Counted from the first letter of the stretch, positions 43,297 through 55,615 are shown. The stretch is DNA of 64,000 nucleotides from Calvatia gigantea (GCA_025093985.1 JACAAK010000013.1:930001-994000); one strand, 5' to 3'. Notes: generated by a model not told the origin, from the sequence alone. Numbers and translations: made by a program.

Positions 43297-43385
43297 TTCC
43301 CTGTCTCTTCTTCATCTGATGTCTCTGACTCATTATTGGTGACTTTGAGGTTTGGTTCTCTGTATTCATCTGGGTTCAAGCTCAT
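43297..43385 (-). pseudogene. Gypsy-2 gag start
   Basis: ATG 43385 (MSLNPDEYREPNLKVTNN). Runs into the Gypsy-C insertion at 43297; the frame continues at 28937. Between this and the LTR (43386-43468) is leader with the PBS at 43456-43466. Confidence 0.8.
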
Positions 43386-43468
43386 ATACTAGCTCCTAGG
43401 TTGTCTTGTTTGTTCAGGCCTGTTTCAGCCTACTCCTTGTAAGGTGAGGTAGGGGATACTTAACCAAA

Positions 43469-43773
43469 TGTTATGACCTTAGTCTGTTAAGACCTCAGAT
43501 TACAGCTTAGGCTAAGTCTTGAGGATGAGTAAGGGGAGAGAACTAGGTGGTTAAGCATACTGAATACAGTAGATGTATGTATGTTTAAATACAAGGAGGT
43601 CATTCAGTTGAATGGATGGAGTAACTATGTGAAATGTCTGACAAGGCTGGCATAATAGTCAATGTGAGTCATGCTTGGAGATTACTCAACAGAAATAGCA
43701 GAAACAGGTACACTGATAGATGAGAATGCAGATAATAACGGAGTATGACTTGATCAGTAAAAAACCCATAACA
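43469..43773 (-). repeat. Gypsy-2 5' LTR
   Basis: 305 bp, plus-strand tgttatgacc ... aacccataaca. It abuts the integrase remnant at 43774; aaaac (43774-43778) is the candidate TSD, the partner being outside the window. Confidence 0.85.
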
Positions 43774-43778
43774 AAAAC

Positions 43779-44647
43779 AGTGAGATCCACAACAAATGGC
43801 TTTTCAAAGATATCATCTGCAGATGGGGAAGTCTTGTGAAGATTGTCATGGATAATGGCTCACCATTTAAAAAAGCAGTTGGCTGGTTAGCTAAGAAGTA
43901 TGGGATTAAAGGAGTTACTATCTCTCTCTATAACTCACAAGCTAATGGGACAATAGAAAGACCCTACTGGGATGTTAGACAAATGCTGTATAAGGCCACA
44001 AATGGCAATGTCAGGAAATGGTACTGGTATCTCCACCATGTAATGTGGGCTGACAGAATAACAATAAGAAAGGGTACAGGATGTTCACCTTACTTTATGG
44101 CAACAGGAGCACACCCAATGTTACTGCTAGATATAACAGAAGCAACCTGGTTAGTTAAATACCTAGAACACTTCCTATCTACAGAAGAACTTATCAGTCT
44201 ATGAGCACTGGCATTAGCTAAACATGTAGATCAGATAGATGAAATGCAAAAACATCTATCTAATGAAAAGTTAAATAGGGCATTAAAACTAGAAAAAGAA
44301 ATGAAATATAAGATAAAAGACTTTGACCTAAAGCTGGGATTGTTAGTCTTAGTTAAGAATTCAGCCATACAAATGTCTGTGGATCACAAAATGAAGCCAA
44401 GGTATCTAGGACCTATAGTAGTGATTCAGCAACTTAAGGGTGGTGCATATATCTTAGCAGAACTGGACAGATCCATGTGGCAAAATAAGGTTGCAGCTTT
44501 GAGAGTAATACCTTACTTAGCACAGTCTAAGCTAACATTGGACAAGAAAATTGAACATTTAATTGATCTATCTAAGGACAGTTTGGATAGATTGATTATG
44601 GAAGATGAGTCAGAGGCAAAGCTAACAGACTCAGACATCAAGAACTG
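43779..44647 (+). pseudogene. integrase C-terminal part of another Gypsy element
   Basis: One frame with a single in-frame TGA (44202). Reads SEIHNKWLFKDIICRWGSLV, then the second catalytic Asp in VMDNGSPF and the Glu in GTIERPYWD, 34 residues apart, as in retroviral-type integrases. A basic C-terminal region follows with KPRYLGPIVVIQQ (GPY/F-like), ending SDIKN before TGA 44645. The N-terminal part is missing because Gypsy-2 inserted at 43774. It belongs to a family different from the others here. No chromodomain is visible. Confidence 0.75.
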
Positions 44648-45283
44648 ATGCAATTACACTGAATTTTGTCACAAGATAGAAAACTCTGTTTGTAAGAACA
44701 TGTACAAACTGAGGGTAAAAACTATTTAAGTAAAATGGGTGATTAATGAAAAGTTAGATGTAATCTAAGCAGAATGGCCTAATAACTTCTCTAACTGAAC
44801 AAAGAGATGTTCCTGCTGTTTAGCTAAGACTTCATAGTGGCAAGCAGCAGCTTCCAAAGCCTGGACAGCTAAGATTAACTCAGAACTGGTGCTGAGGAGA
44901 CCAGTCTGGAGCACAGTGCTCTCACAATGAGTGACATAGTGAGCATAAAGCTCACAGTTCTTGAGAGTCAATGGCTCAATAACCTTTGCTAGAGCCACAA
45001 CTTATGGAATTTGATTATCAGTTATAATGCACTAAGGTGTTCTGAAAAGCTGACCTTGTTCTGGAGTGGAAGGTGAAAAATGAACATGCTTCATACCAGT
45101 AGTAAGCTGTATGGCTTGTGTAAGGGCAACCTGCAGTCTGAGCAGCTTGGGGATGCAAGGCTTTCATGAGTCAGGCAAAGTAGCACATGACTTCATTTAT
45201 TGCAATCAAATAAATACAAATAAAATCATGTGACCATGTAGGGTGATGTATAAATGGATGTGCTTATTCTCAGGTGCAAATTA
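44648..45283. other. unassigned stretch with a small minus ORF
   Basis: A minus-strand ORF of 77 codons (44998-44765: MALAKVIEPLTLKNCELYAH ... LEKLLGHSA) has helical, coiled-coil-like character (ALEAAACHYEVLAKQQEHL). I do not recognise it. The rest (44999-45283) shows nothing clear. Confidence 0.3.
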
Positions 45284-46395
45284 ACTCCCCCACTATACCT
45301 TTACAACTATATGCGCTCTCTTTCCTCTACTCAGACCAATAGAGTCCTCTCTTACCTGGACCAAGGGAAATCTGCTCATCATATTGCTTCTATTACTGGT
45401 CTGGGAGTCAGTACTATTTCTAGGATTTGCTCCAAACATAGATCAACACTTTCCAAATCTGTTGGTGGCCGCCCATCTAAACTTTCTCCCTCTGATATCC
45501 ACTATTCTGTTCGCCTCATCACCTCTCGCAAGGCTGACAATGCCTCCCAAGTCACCAAATCACTTCAAAATGTTATTGCCCAGCCTGTATCCACCAAAAC
45601 AGTGCGCAGGGCACTCAGAGGAGCTGGAATGAAGGCTGTAGTCAAGCGGAAACGACCTAAACTTACTGCTGTCCATAGGAGGAAAAGGTTGGAGTGGGCA
45701 GAAGCACATGTTAACTGGACCCTGGAGGACTGGAAGAGGGTTATTTGGACAGATGAGTCCAAAATCAATCGGTTTGGATCAGATGGAAGGGTTTGGGTAT
45801 GGAAAAAGGCAGGAGAGGGGCTGAATGATAGATTGGTTGAGGGAACAGTCAAGTTTGGTGGAGGAAATGTGATGATCTGGGGTTGTATGCTGTGGGATGG
45901 AGTGGGGTTTGCCACTAAAATTGAAGGGAAGATGGATGCTGACCTTTATGTTCAAATTTTGGGGGATGAACTAAAGAGGAGCATCAGGTGGTATGGGGGA
46001 AGAATGAGGAGGATATGGTCTTCCAACAGGACAATGACCCCAAACACAAGAGCAAAAAGGCTACAAACTGGCTAGATGAGTCTGAATTGGAGGTTATGGT
46101 ATGGCCCCCACAGTCTCCAGACCTTAATCCCATTGACATCTCTGGACTCACCTCAAGAATAAGCTGGGAGAGTATGATACTCCTCCTGATAGCATGAATA
46201 CCCTATGGGAGAGGATACAAAAGGAGTGGGATGACATAGAACCAGAAGTGTGTCAGAATCTGATAGAGAGTATGCCTAGGAGGGTCCAGGCAGTTTTACA
46301 GGCCAAGGGAGCTTATACCAGGTACTAGAATACCCATTTTGTATATAAATTTCAAGAGGGACAAAACTGTTCCAGGTGGGTAACTGTGGGGGAAT
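45284..46395 (+). mobile_element. Tc1-like DNA transposon with imperfect ends
   Basis: About 1.1 kb around a DD34E transposase. Candidate inverted ends: actcccccactatacc (45284-45299, preceded by ta) against attcccccacagttaccc (rc of 46395-46378). They match over the tcccccac core only, and the right ta is not seen, so the ends are tentative. It lies beside the LTR of Gypsy-F. Confidence 0.6.
45311..46328 (+). pseudogene. Tc1/mariner DD34E transposase, frameshifted
   Basis: ATG 45311 (MRSLSSTQTNRVLSYLDQGK) to TAG 46326. N-terminal helix-turn-helix pair (HHIASITGLGVSTISRIC; GGRPSKL; SQVTKSLQ), then the catalytic core: first Asp in VIWTDESKINRF, second in QQDNDPKH, then PPQSPDLNPI followed by the expected Glu 34 residues after the second Asp. 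An extra G near 45998 shifts the frame before QQDNDPKH, and a one-base deletion at about 46138 destroys the Glu codon itself. Length (about 339 aa) is normal for Tc1. Inactive. Confidence 0.85.
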
Positions 46396-46603
46396 CCTTA
46401 GAAAATTGGATAAGGGTCCTCTACAGGTGTACAGGTTAATATATACTACTTTACTGTCCATTGTCCTATTGTTTCATTATGTACATAAGTCCATCATTGT
46501 CCTTTGGGACCTCCAGTTGTTGTCCATGTCTGCACAGCTGAGTACAGATGAGAGCATGGGGTTGTGGGACAGTCCAGAGGGACTATTAGGGGTTGCCCTG
46601 ACA
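46396..46603 (-). repeat. Gypsy-F 3' LTR, partial
   Basis: In element sense it begins tgtcagggcaacccc directly after a purine run (tttggagggggggtaga, rc of 46604-46620). It ends at the Tc1-like element; its further course is not resolved. Confidence 0.55.
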
Positions 46604-49600
46604 TCTACCCCCCCTCCAAAATTACAGTGTCTCAATGCATGGTGCTGGATTGGTTGGAAGGGAAGTAAGCCAAAGGTAAGTGTGTGGATGAGATGGAGGG
46701 CACCAGGATTTTTGCAGTAGAAGTCCTGGACTAATTCTGGGGCATAGACTCTGTTGGCTAGCTCCCACAAGTTGTGTTCCATTCCAAAACCTTTCCACTT
46801 GATAAGATATTGAAGTCATCTTCAGTAGATGCAGCTGTTAAGGACTTCTTCAACCTTCCATTCCTCTTCTTCATTGACAATGATGGGATTGGGTGGGGGT
46901 TTCATGTGGTGGTTCTCAATCAGATCAGGTGGTGTGGATGTGAGTTTGATGACATTGAAGACCAGATGGAGGCATTGCATAGAGCAGGGGAGGCAAAGAC
47001 AGTAGGTGTTAGCATTGACCTGCTTGTCTATGATGTACAGTCTGAGGCATTGGTGAGAAAGCTTCCTTGATGGGCAGGTGGTCTGGATATTATCTGCTTC
47101 AAGGTAAACTTTGTCACCTGGTTTGTATATGGGTGCAGGTGTGTGTTGTTGGTTATAGTAGTGGGTCATATTATCCTTTGCCTTAACCAGTGTAGATTTC
47201 ACTTCTTCCAGTGTCAACTCCATTTGCTTTGTAAACTCATTAACTGATTTGATCTTTGAGGGTGGCTGGCATGGCTCAAATCCCATACACAGGTGATGTC
47301 CAGTGTCTAAGAGAAAAGGGGAGTGTTGGGTGGAAGCATGGACATGGTTGTTGTGTTAGAATTCTGCAAGTGGGAGAAGGTCATGCCAGTTGTTCTGTCA
47401 CTCATTTACAAAGAGGCGGAGGTACTGATCAAGTTCCTGGTTTACCTGCTCTGTCTATCTATCAGTCTGTAGGTGCCAGGTGGTTGAGGTGGCCATCTTG
47501 ATCCCTAAGAGTTGGTAAAGCTCTTTTATGAATGTAGTGACAAACTGTGGTCCACAGTCTGAAATGACTGCATTGGGGAGTCTGTGGAGTTTCCAGACAT
47601 TGTGGAGGAAGAGCTGCACTGTACCTTCAGCTGAGACAGTGGTATGGGTTGGGATGAAGTGGGATCATTTAGAGACAGAGTCCACCACTGTTATGACAGC
47701 ATTGTATCCTGCGGATTCTGGGAGTTCAACCATGAAATCTACACTAAGCATATCCCAGCAGGCTTTAGGGATAGGGAGCAGATAGAGTTCTCCTTGCAGG
47801 AGGTAGCAGATGGGCTTGGTGTACATGCAGAGGTTGCAGGTGGAGATGTACTGACCAATGTATTGAGCCATCTGGGGCCACCAGTAGTTACAGGAGACAA
47901 GTTCTAGTGTTTTCCATTGCCCAGCATATCCTGCAATCTTTGTGTCATAGTGGAGAGCCACTATCCTCTGCCTAAGATCAGAGCCTGTTGGGATGTAGAT
48001 CTTCCCTTGGAACAGGAGTAGACCATCCTGCTCTACCCATTCTGTACTCCTCACAGTCTTAGTCAATAACTACTTAAGTTTCCATATGGCTTTAGCAACT
48101 GCCTCCTCTTGTTCACCTACATAGTTTCCAGTGTGAATATCCTTCAATAGGAGCTGCTCTTCTCCCTCCATTGAGATTCCTTCAAGTGCATGGATAGTGA
48201 AGAGGCCATCAGAAAGGAGGGTGATATTCTCATTGTTGTGGGCTCCTGTACCATGGTAAGCTCTGTGGGACAGTGTGTCAGGTTTGCCCATAGTTCAGCT
48301 GGGATGGTAGTACAAGCAGAAATCGAAGTGGAAGAGTACAAGAGACCAGCGGGCTTGGTGACAATTGAGTTTCTTGGTGGACATAAAGTATTCTAGATTT
48401 TTGTAGTCTGTCCAGATCTCAGTTTGGTGATGTGTGCCTTTGAGGAGGTGTCTCCACTCCTCTAGTGCATGGATAATTGCCAGCATTTTCTTATTGTGGA
48501 TTTCATAATTCTATTCAACTGCTGAGAAGGATTTCAAGTAAAATGCCACCAGATGCCATTGGTCTGAGTCCACCACTTTCTGTGGGAGAACTGCACCCAT
48601 AGCAAAGTCTGAGCTGTCTGCTTTGACACAGAAGGGAGCAGAGTTGTCAGGTGAGAGGAGAACAGGGGAGGAGGTAACTGTGTCCTTGAGTGCCTGGAAA
48701 GCTGCTTTCTCCACAGTGCCCCATTTTCACTTGGTGTCTGCCTTAGTGAGGTCAAAGAGGGGGCAGGCTATGTAGGAGAAGTCATGGATAAAGTGGCAGT
48801 AGAAGTTGACAAATCTAAGGAATGCCTGGACTTCCCCTATATCAGCTGGAGCAAGCTAGTCTCAAACTCCTGCAACTTTGACTGGATCCATCTCAACACT
48901 ATTCTCCAATATGATGAAACTAAGGTACTCAACATAGGTCTTCTTGAACTTGCACTTTTCAGGTTTAAGGAAAAGCTGGTGCTGTTCAAGAATTTGCAAA
49001 ACCTGGTGGGTGACCTCTCAGTGCTCTTTGATTGTCTTAGTGAAGATCAGGATATTGTCCATGTATACCACCACAACACCCTCCATAATAAGCCCACAGA
49101 AAGTGTCATTCATCATGGTTTGGAAGGTGGCAGGGCTGTTGGTGAAGCCAAAGAACATGATGAGCAGCTCAAATAACCTGTGATTTGTCCAGAATGCAGC
49201 CTTCCACTCATCACCCAGCTTGATCCGCACATTGTTGAATCCCCAGCAAATGTCCAGTTTAGTGAAGTACTTAGCCCTGTGAAGTTGTGCAATGAGTTCA
49301 GATATGAGCAGGAGGGGGTACTTGTTTTTCACTGTGATGGCATTGAGAGTGTAGTAGTTCTGGACGAGGCAGAGGGATCCATCCTTCTTCTTGATGAAGA
49401 ATATGGGTGAGGCCATGGGGGATTTGGAGGGATGGATGCAGCCAAATGAGAGGTTTTCCTGAATGAACTTGTCCAGCTGCAACTGTTCAGTGGGTGAAAG
49501 TGGGTATACCTTGCAGCCCTTTGGGTTGGCACCTGGGATGAGCTCTATCATGTGATCCCATGGTCAATGCTCAGGTAGCATGTTGAAGGACTCTTTGGTA

Positions 49601-49850
49601 AACATAGCTTCAAAGTCATGGAGGTAGGAGGGGATGATTTCTCTAAACCTGGCAAATAAGTCAGATGACTGGGAGTTGCAGTGAAAGGCCTCAGCTAGCT
49701 GTTGGGACATAGTACCTGTTGTGCAAATCTCTTCTGGATAGGGGAGGAGGTTGATAGTGAAGATGCAGTTGTCATCCTCATAGAGGTCTGTTGGAGCAGG
49801 TGGCCTAGCAGGTGAATCATCCTCTTCCCCCACTTCTTTATCAGGAAAAA
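46604..49850 (-). pseudogene. Gypsy-F pol, 5'-truncated
   Basis: About 1,080 codons in one minus-strand frame, no frameshift, many stops. It starts in the linker before RT (EEDDSPARPPAPTDLYEDD; FTKESFNMLPEH). RT: IFFIKKKDGSLCLVQNYY, then YMDN for YMDD (Asn at 49056-49054); RNase H (VKADSSDFAMGAVLPQ); integrase (CNLCMYTK, SVDFMVELP, VISDCGPQF, TEQVNQEL); C-terminal chromodomain (EEEEWKVEEVLNS ... LIKWKGFGMEHNLWELAN, about 46890-46730). Gag and protease are missing: the sequence breaks at about 49862 into an AT-rich region. The D-to-N change at the RT centre is a G-to-A lesion. Confidence 0.85.
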
Positions 49851-49857
49851 CCTCCTT

Positions 49858-50100
49858 TCCTTATTGGGACAAATAAAATTGAATAAGGACTTAATAAGGA
49901 TGAATAAGATTAAAATATCTTATTGGGTGAATAAGATCAATCAGAACAGTGTGTTGTTTACACACATCTTATTGGTAATTTATTACACCTTATTACCACC
50001 CAGTATTTCAATAATAGGTGGACAATAAACACTCAGATTTTCTTATTGTTCATATTGAAAGTGAATATCATTGTCCTTATCATGAATAACTTTGCCCAAA
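49858..50100. repeat. AT-rich cluster of CTTATT/AATAAG motifs
   Basis: Nine CTTATT or AATAAG motifs in both orientations within about 190 bp. Dense short motifs in both orientations are typical of subterminal regions of some DNA transposons; no terminal repeat or transposase is seen. A copy lies in the duplicated block near 56866-57100. Confidence 0.45.
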
Positions 50101-50159
50101 CCCACATCCATTCAATAGTGTTCATACAAAACAAGTATAATAGACATAAGCTAATATGA

Positions 50160-50776
50160 AGCCAGCTTACATACCATCAAGGTCAAAGATGGCAAGTAGG
50201 TCATCTCTTAAGCCCATATCATTCTTTTCACCATTTGCCCCACTTTGGCTTGGTCAATGGAGTGTTCAACAACAGAAGCAAGTCAATGACTTACTATACC
50301 TCTGTATACAAGGCTGTCATGACACAATGGAACTCCAGTGGCTTACTAACCTTGAAGTTTTCGAGTAACTTCAAGAATATCTGGTAAGTGGTGGCAACCA
50401 GCTCCCCTTTGAATCACTGAGCCTTCACCTGCAAAAACCCTGTCCTCCAGTTGCAGAGTGCAGCATGTACCTATAATTCAGGTTACTAGGGGCAAGTCTG
50501 ATAGGCAATAGGTGAGACATACACACTAGTTGCAGCCAGTGCAACCAAGGGAATTGTAAACTCCTTCTCACTAGGGTGCTCAGGCAGTGACAAAGTATAT
50601 ACATGCAGATGTTGGTTTCCAAGGGTCCGGTCTAAACCAAACCACACCACATTGATGGTATCAATGATTGTGGGGTTGAGGTATACCAAGTGACTCTGGA
50701 TCACCCATGCCTCCTACAATACAGTAAGAGGGGGAATATTATAAATCAGTACAAACACACCTCATTCTGGTCCAGA
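50160..50776 (-). pseudogene. DUF6532-like gene, 3' part (after Gypsy-E)
   Basis: Continues the gene from 57792. The short exon end DQNE is joined across an intron (GTGTGT...TTGTAG, about 50764-50717, with an ACTGAT branch-like site) to EAWVIQSHLVYLNPTIIDTI, then LPEHPSEKEFTIPLVALAAT, LCNWRTGFLQVKAQ, a TGA (CGA origin likely), FKGELVATTYQIFLKLLENF, and a donor-like GTTAGT. The order (FxY, hydrophobic block, P-LVALAAT, NWRTG, FKGE) fits the DUF6532 C-terminal half. Later exons to about 50160 are uncertain. DUF6532 has no established function. Confidence 0.55.
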
Positions 50777-51081
50777 TGTTACGACCTTAGTCTGAGTTAA
50801 CCTCAGGTTGCAACTTAGGCTAAGACTTGAGGGTGAGTAAGGGGAGAGGAACTAAGTGGTTAAGCATACCGAATACAGGAGTATGTATGTATGCTTAAAT
50901 ACAGAAGGAGCATCCAGTTGAATGGATGGAGATAACTACATGAAACGTCTGATGTCTATGGTATAGTAGTTATGAGTCAGAGCTCGGAGATCATGCAGGC
51001 AGGAATAGATGAAACAGGTATACAGGAGATAGGAATGTAGACGAATAAAGAATGCGATGTGACCAGTGAAAGTTCACAACA
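50777..51081 (-). repeat. Gypsy-E 3' LTR
   Basis: 305 bp, plus-strand tgttacgacc ... agttcacaaca, followed by the purine tract (rc ttgggggatat). Confidence 0.9.
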
Positions 51082-51099
51082 ATATCCCCCAATTAGGCT

Positions 51100-52089
51100 T
51101 CATGCCTCAGGAAGCTCATCGAAGTCTCCATTCACAACTGCGGTGGCGAGTGCTTTTTTAGTGGTGGCAATGAGAAACTTTCCTTCGTTGGAACACGCTA
51201 AGAAGACAGGTGAGTGGCTTTGCCCATCTTGTCGGATAGGGACTGGAACACTGTTGTATGGGAAGTCAGTGGTGGTGGAGTTGTCCCAGTAGTTCTTGAC
51301 TATCGAGTTCCAATAATGTTGGTCCTTTTCTTGTCCTGGCAACACAGTGCGGAATCTTGCGGGTGGAAGAAAAACTGATATGAGTTGTGGTGGTGTGATG
51401 GTTTTAATGAAGCAGTGGAGGGCATTGACTTCTTCTTTCATTGAAACTGTGGCTTCCTCGTCCATAGGGGTATCAGCACGGGTTGGTAGTGTGGGGTTGA
51501 TGGTGTTGTGTAGTTCAGACAGGGTGATATGGATTCTATCAACCAAGGTATTGATGTCAGGGTTTTCATTTGACTTGTCTCTTCTGAGTAACTTCATGGC
51601 TATGTCGGCAAGTTCTAGGAATATGTTGGTGATGCCAAGGTGATTGAAGACCTCAAGGCCCAAATCGATTTGGCTTTGGAGTCCTTGGATGCGATCTTTT
51701 TCATTAAGGGTGAGGGTGGACTGGTCTAGTGCTCGGAAGATGGCAGGAATATGCTGGTTGGTGGAGGAGGAGGCATTGGTGAATCCAGCATACATATCAG
51801 CAAAGGTGATGCACGCGGTGGTGAGGGTAATGTGTCAGTTTACTACCAGTCATTTGTTCTGGGCGGTAATGTTCTCAATTTCACTGTTGGTTGCCTTGTC
51901 GACGTCTTTGAGCAAGGCTTCAAGGAGTCCTTGTGCAGGGGATGGTGTCTTAGCAAGATTGAAGTGGGTTCCCTGGGGGGCAGGTGCTTGGCTGTTGCCT
52001 GGTTCGGGGAACGGAAGAGAGGAGATTCTGGTGGGTGTGGGATGGACAAGGGAGTCGATAGCGATGTGGTTGGATTGGGAGGCAGGCAT
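51100..52089 (-). pseudogene. Gypsy-E ORF3
   Basis: ATG 52089 (MPASQSNHIAIDSLVHPTPT) to TGA 51100; 990 nt, one frame, two in-frame TGA near 51850 and 51835 and otherwise open. The best preserved ORF3 after Gypsy-A: ADMYAGFTNASSSTNQHIPA, GLEVFNHLGITNIFLELADI, SMKEEVNALHCFIKTITPPQ, KALATAVVNGDFDELPEA. Its C-terminus shows what the frameshifted end of Gypsy-A ORF3 should be. Unknown function. Confidence 0.8.
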
Positions 52090-52095
52090 GTCTGT

Positions 52096-55000
52096 TTAGT
52101 TCCTTTGTCTGGGTTGCTTGTTTGCTGCTTTTTTGTGTTTTCTGCCCCCTCTTTTATGGGTATCCTCCAGATGCCTTTTTAGGTAGTCCCTTATGGCGTC
52201 TTTAGCATTTTCCAGGTTAGACTCCGCTGTCCAGTATCTTCTTCATTGCTGTACCCTTTCCAGTGGCCCAGGAATTGATAGCCCCTTCCTTATTTTCGTC
52301 ATCTGCAGATCTCGTCTACTTCGTATTCTTCTTCATTGTTGATGATCACCAGGTCAGGCGCTGATGGTTGTTTTTGACTTGGGAACTCCACCTGGTGTGC
52401 TGGTGTCAGGAGCTGTTTGTTGAATACATCATGGATGGCCCATCCATCCGGCAGTTTCAGCCAATATACTGCTTCTCCTATCTTCTCCTTAATAAGGAAA
52501 GGTCCATACCATTTTTGGCCTAGCTTCTTTGATGATTGATTGGTATGGATATTGGTGTTTTCTAACCATACTTTATCTCCTGTTTGGTAAATGCTGGTGT
52601 GGGTTCTACTGCGGTTGTGTTGCTGTTTCATCTTTTCTTGGTATGTCCGTAGTGCTGATGAGGCATTGTCTTGGGCATGCTGTAGTTGTTCCAGGAATGC
52701 TGTGGTGACAGGGTTGTTCGTTGTTGGCTTGTTTTTGCCTTTCCATGGATTCCTTCCATAGTTTAGGAAAAATGGTGTTTCTTGTGTTCCTCCATGTCGT
52801 TTGTCATTGTACTGAAATTCTGCGATGGGGAGCCACTCCGCCCAATCATCCTGGTCATAGTTGCAGTACAGGTGGATATAGGTCTCTACTTCTCTGTTGA
52901 TGCATTCAGTTTGTCTGTCTGTTTGCAGGTGATATGCTGTTGATAGATTTCGTTCGATGCCGAGCCCTTTGAACAGCTCCTTGGTGAATTCTGATGCGAA
53001 TTGAGGTCCTCGGTCACTAAGCACTTTCCTCGGCAGTCCATGTAGCTTCCATATTTCGTCCCAGTATATCCTTGCAATCTCCCTAGATGATGCATCTGTG
53101 GTTGTCACTAAGAGTTGTATCATTTTTGTGAAGCGATCCACAATGACTAGTATTGCATCCTTTCCTTTAGACTCTGGCAGTGGTCCGATCATGTCGATAC
53201 TAATTTCTTCCCAGGGCCTATTTGGTATCGGGAGGGGATGTAGTGGCGATTTGAGTGGTATCATTCTAGACTTGGCCCTTTGACAGGCTTGGCATCCCTG
53301 GGTATATCTCTTTATGTCTTTTCGTATTGATGGCCACCAGTAGTCTCGGCTGATTAATTCCATCATCCTGTGTTGTCCTGGGTGTCCTGCATCTGGGGTG
53401 TCGTGGTACTGTATTAGGACTTTCTCTCATAGTTTCTGATCGGGTGGAATGTATGCACTATTCTGCTTGTAGATTATTCCACTGTCCTCAGTGAGTTGGG
53501 ACCCTTGCTTCTTCAGCTCAGTTAGGACTGCTGTTTCTTGCTGGGTCCGGTTTCGAATTCGCTCTAGGAAGTTTGGCTCAATGAATAGTTCCGCTTGTAG
53601 GAGTACCATACTGTCTGTGCCTTCTGTCTGTAGCCAGCTTTCTCGAATCATAGTGACTAGTTTATTTTCTTGTCCTCCTAGCATTTGGTGGATTCGGGAT
53701 AGAAGGTCGGCTTTTGTGTTTGTTTTCCCTGGTACGTGTCGTAGTGTAAAGTTGTAGTCTTGTAGTCGTAGGTACCACCGTGCTTGTCATCTGTTTAGTT
53801 TTTGTGGTTCTCAGTAATACTTCAGGTTTTCATGGTCCATCCAGATTTCGAATCATTCTTCAGCATCTAAGAGATAATGTCTCCATTCTTTTAGGGCATG
53901 GACAATGGCCAGCAGTTCTTTGTTGTATATTTCATAGTTCCATTCTGCTGGTGACAGGGTTCGTGATGTGAAGGTGATGGAATGCCATTTTTCTTCTTGT
54001 AACTGTGAGAGTACCCCCCCTAATGCATAATCTGATGCGTCGACTTCTACTCTGAATTGGCTGTGCCTTTGTGGTAGTGTCAGGACCGGTTCCTCAGTGA
54101 TGCATTTCTTGAGTTGATTGAATGAGTCCTAATGCTCTTGCGTCCATTCCCATGTGGCTGCTCCTTTGAGTTTGTTTAGGGGTCCTGCAATCGTGCTAAA
54201 GTTTTTGATGAAGCGTCGATAATAGTTTGCAAAATCCAGGAATCTTTCTACTCCCTTGGTGTTTTTGGGTTTGGGCCATTCTTGTACTGATTTTACTTTG
54301 TCTTCCTCCGTTTCAATTTGTCCATGTCCTACCCTAACTCCTAACATGGGGATCTCTTCTGCATCAAAAATGCACTTGGTTCGTTTGAAGCATAGATTGT
54401 ACTGGGCCACTTGTTCCAGAAATCATACTGTCCGTTCCTTTAGTTGCTCTTTAGTGTCTCCCGGAATGACAAAGTCATCCATATAGTTTACAATGTCTCC
54501 GTTTTGTAAGAGGTCGCGGAAGATGCTTGTCATCATTCTGGAGAATGTTCCCGGCGAGTTGCTTAGGCCAAAGTACATGACCGTTGGTTCGAAGAGTCCT
54601 TCATTGGTAAGGAAGGCAGCCTTCCATTCGTCTCCTTCCTTGATCCTGACATTGTTGTATCCCCAGATGATGTCCAGCTTATTGAAGTATTTGGCTTTTC
54701 CAAGCTTGTCAATTACTTCGCCAATTCTTGGCAACGGTGTTTTGTCTTTGACAACTATGTTGTTTAGCCGTCTATAGTCCTGGATCAGCCTTTTGGACCT
54801 GTCCTTCTTTGGGATGAAGAATGTCGGCACTGCATATGGGGACTTCAATGGTCATATTCATCCTGATTCTAGGTTTTCCTTGATAAATGACTTGAGTTCA
54901 TCCTGTTCTTTAACCGTCATGTTGTATGTCCCCGCACTTATTTCTTTTGGGGCATCTTCTGTTAAGACTATCTCGTGGTCCCATTCAGTTCATTCTGGAA

Positions 55001-55615
55001 GTTTGTCGAATGTCATTTTGTTGAATAAGTGTGTGAATGGTTGTATGTAGTCTGGTAGGTCTTCCAGTTTGGTTGGGTCTGGCTCGTCCTCTTCTTCCCA
55101 TAGGTCTTCTGTGGCAGTTATGCTTTGTAGTTTTTCCATGATAGTGATGTTCTGATAGGGGAATTGGCAGCCTGGTGGACACCGAGTGAACTTGATCTCT
55201 CCGTTGTTCCAGTCTACCTCTGGGTTATGTTTGACTAGCCAATCATGTCCTAAAAAGATTTCCGCTTTGTCCTGTAGTTGTATGACTGAGGCCTCGATTT
55301 GTTCCTTATGTCCCTGGATGTCGATGTTGATCATCGTGGTCTCTGTTACTTTTCCACCTTAGTTAGGCATTCCATCTGCATTTAGTACCACAATTTGTCA
55401 TTCCAATTTCCGGGTAGGGAGTCCTTCTTCATCTACCAGTTTTTTGCTGATACTGCTGGTTGTACATCCTGAGTCTACGATGGTGTTGACTGTTATCTCC
55501 TTTCCTGCCATTTGTATTTTTCCTTTTAGATTTAGTTCATGCTTTCTTCTCTGAGGAATCGTGTAGAATTTGTCTGATATCCTAGATACAAGCTTTTTGA
55601 CTCTTGAGGTAGCAC
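52096..55615 (-). pseudogene. Gypsy-E pol
   Basis: One frame from about 55615 to 52299 with stops only, then a one-base loss near 52230 in the chromodomain. Protease (IFLGHDWLVKHNPEVDW, about 55250); RT (FFIPKKDRSKRLIQDYRRLN), YMDD near 54480; RNase H; integrase zinc finger (CQACQRAKS, about 53285), core ([34 protein letters not shown]); chromodomain start EEEYEVDEI near 52320. Ends TAA 52096. Integrase 53366-52299 is an uninterrupted 355-codon run. Confidence 0.85.

Noticed and set aside
45014..45030. tatcagttata as left end of the Tc1-like element
   Set aside because: Matches the right end (cagtta) over six bases only and has no adjacent TA-cagt; the tcccccac pair is closer to the coding region and longer.
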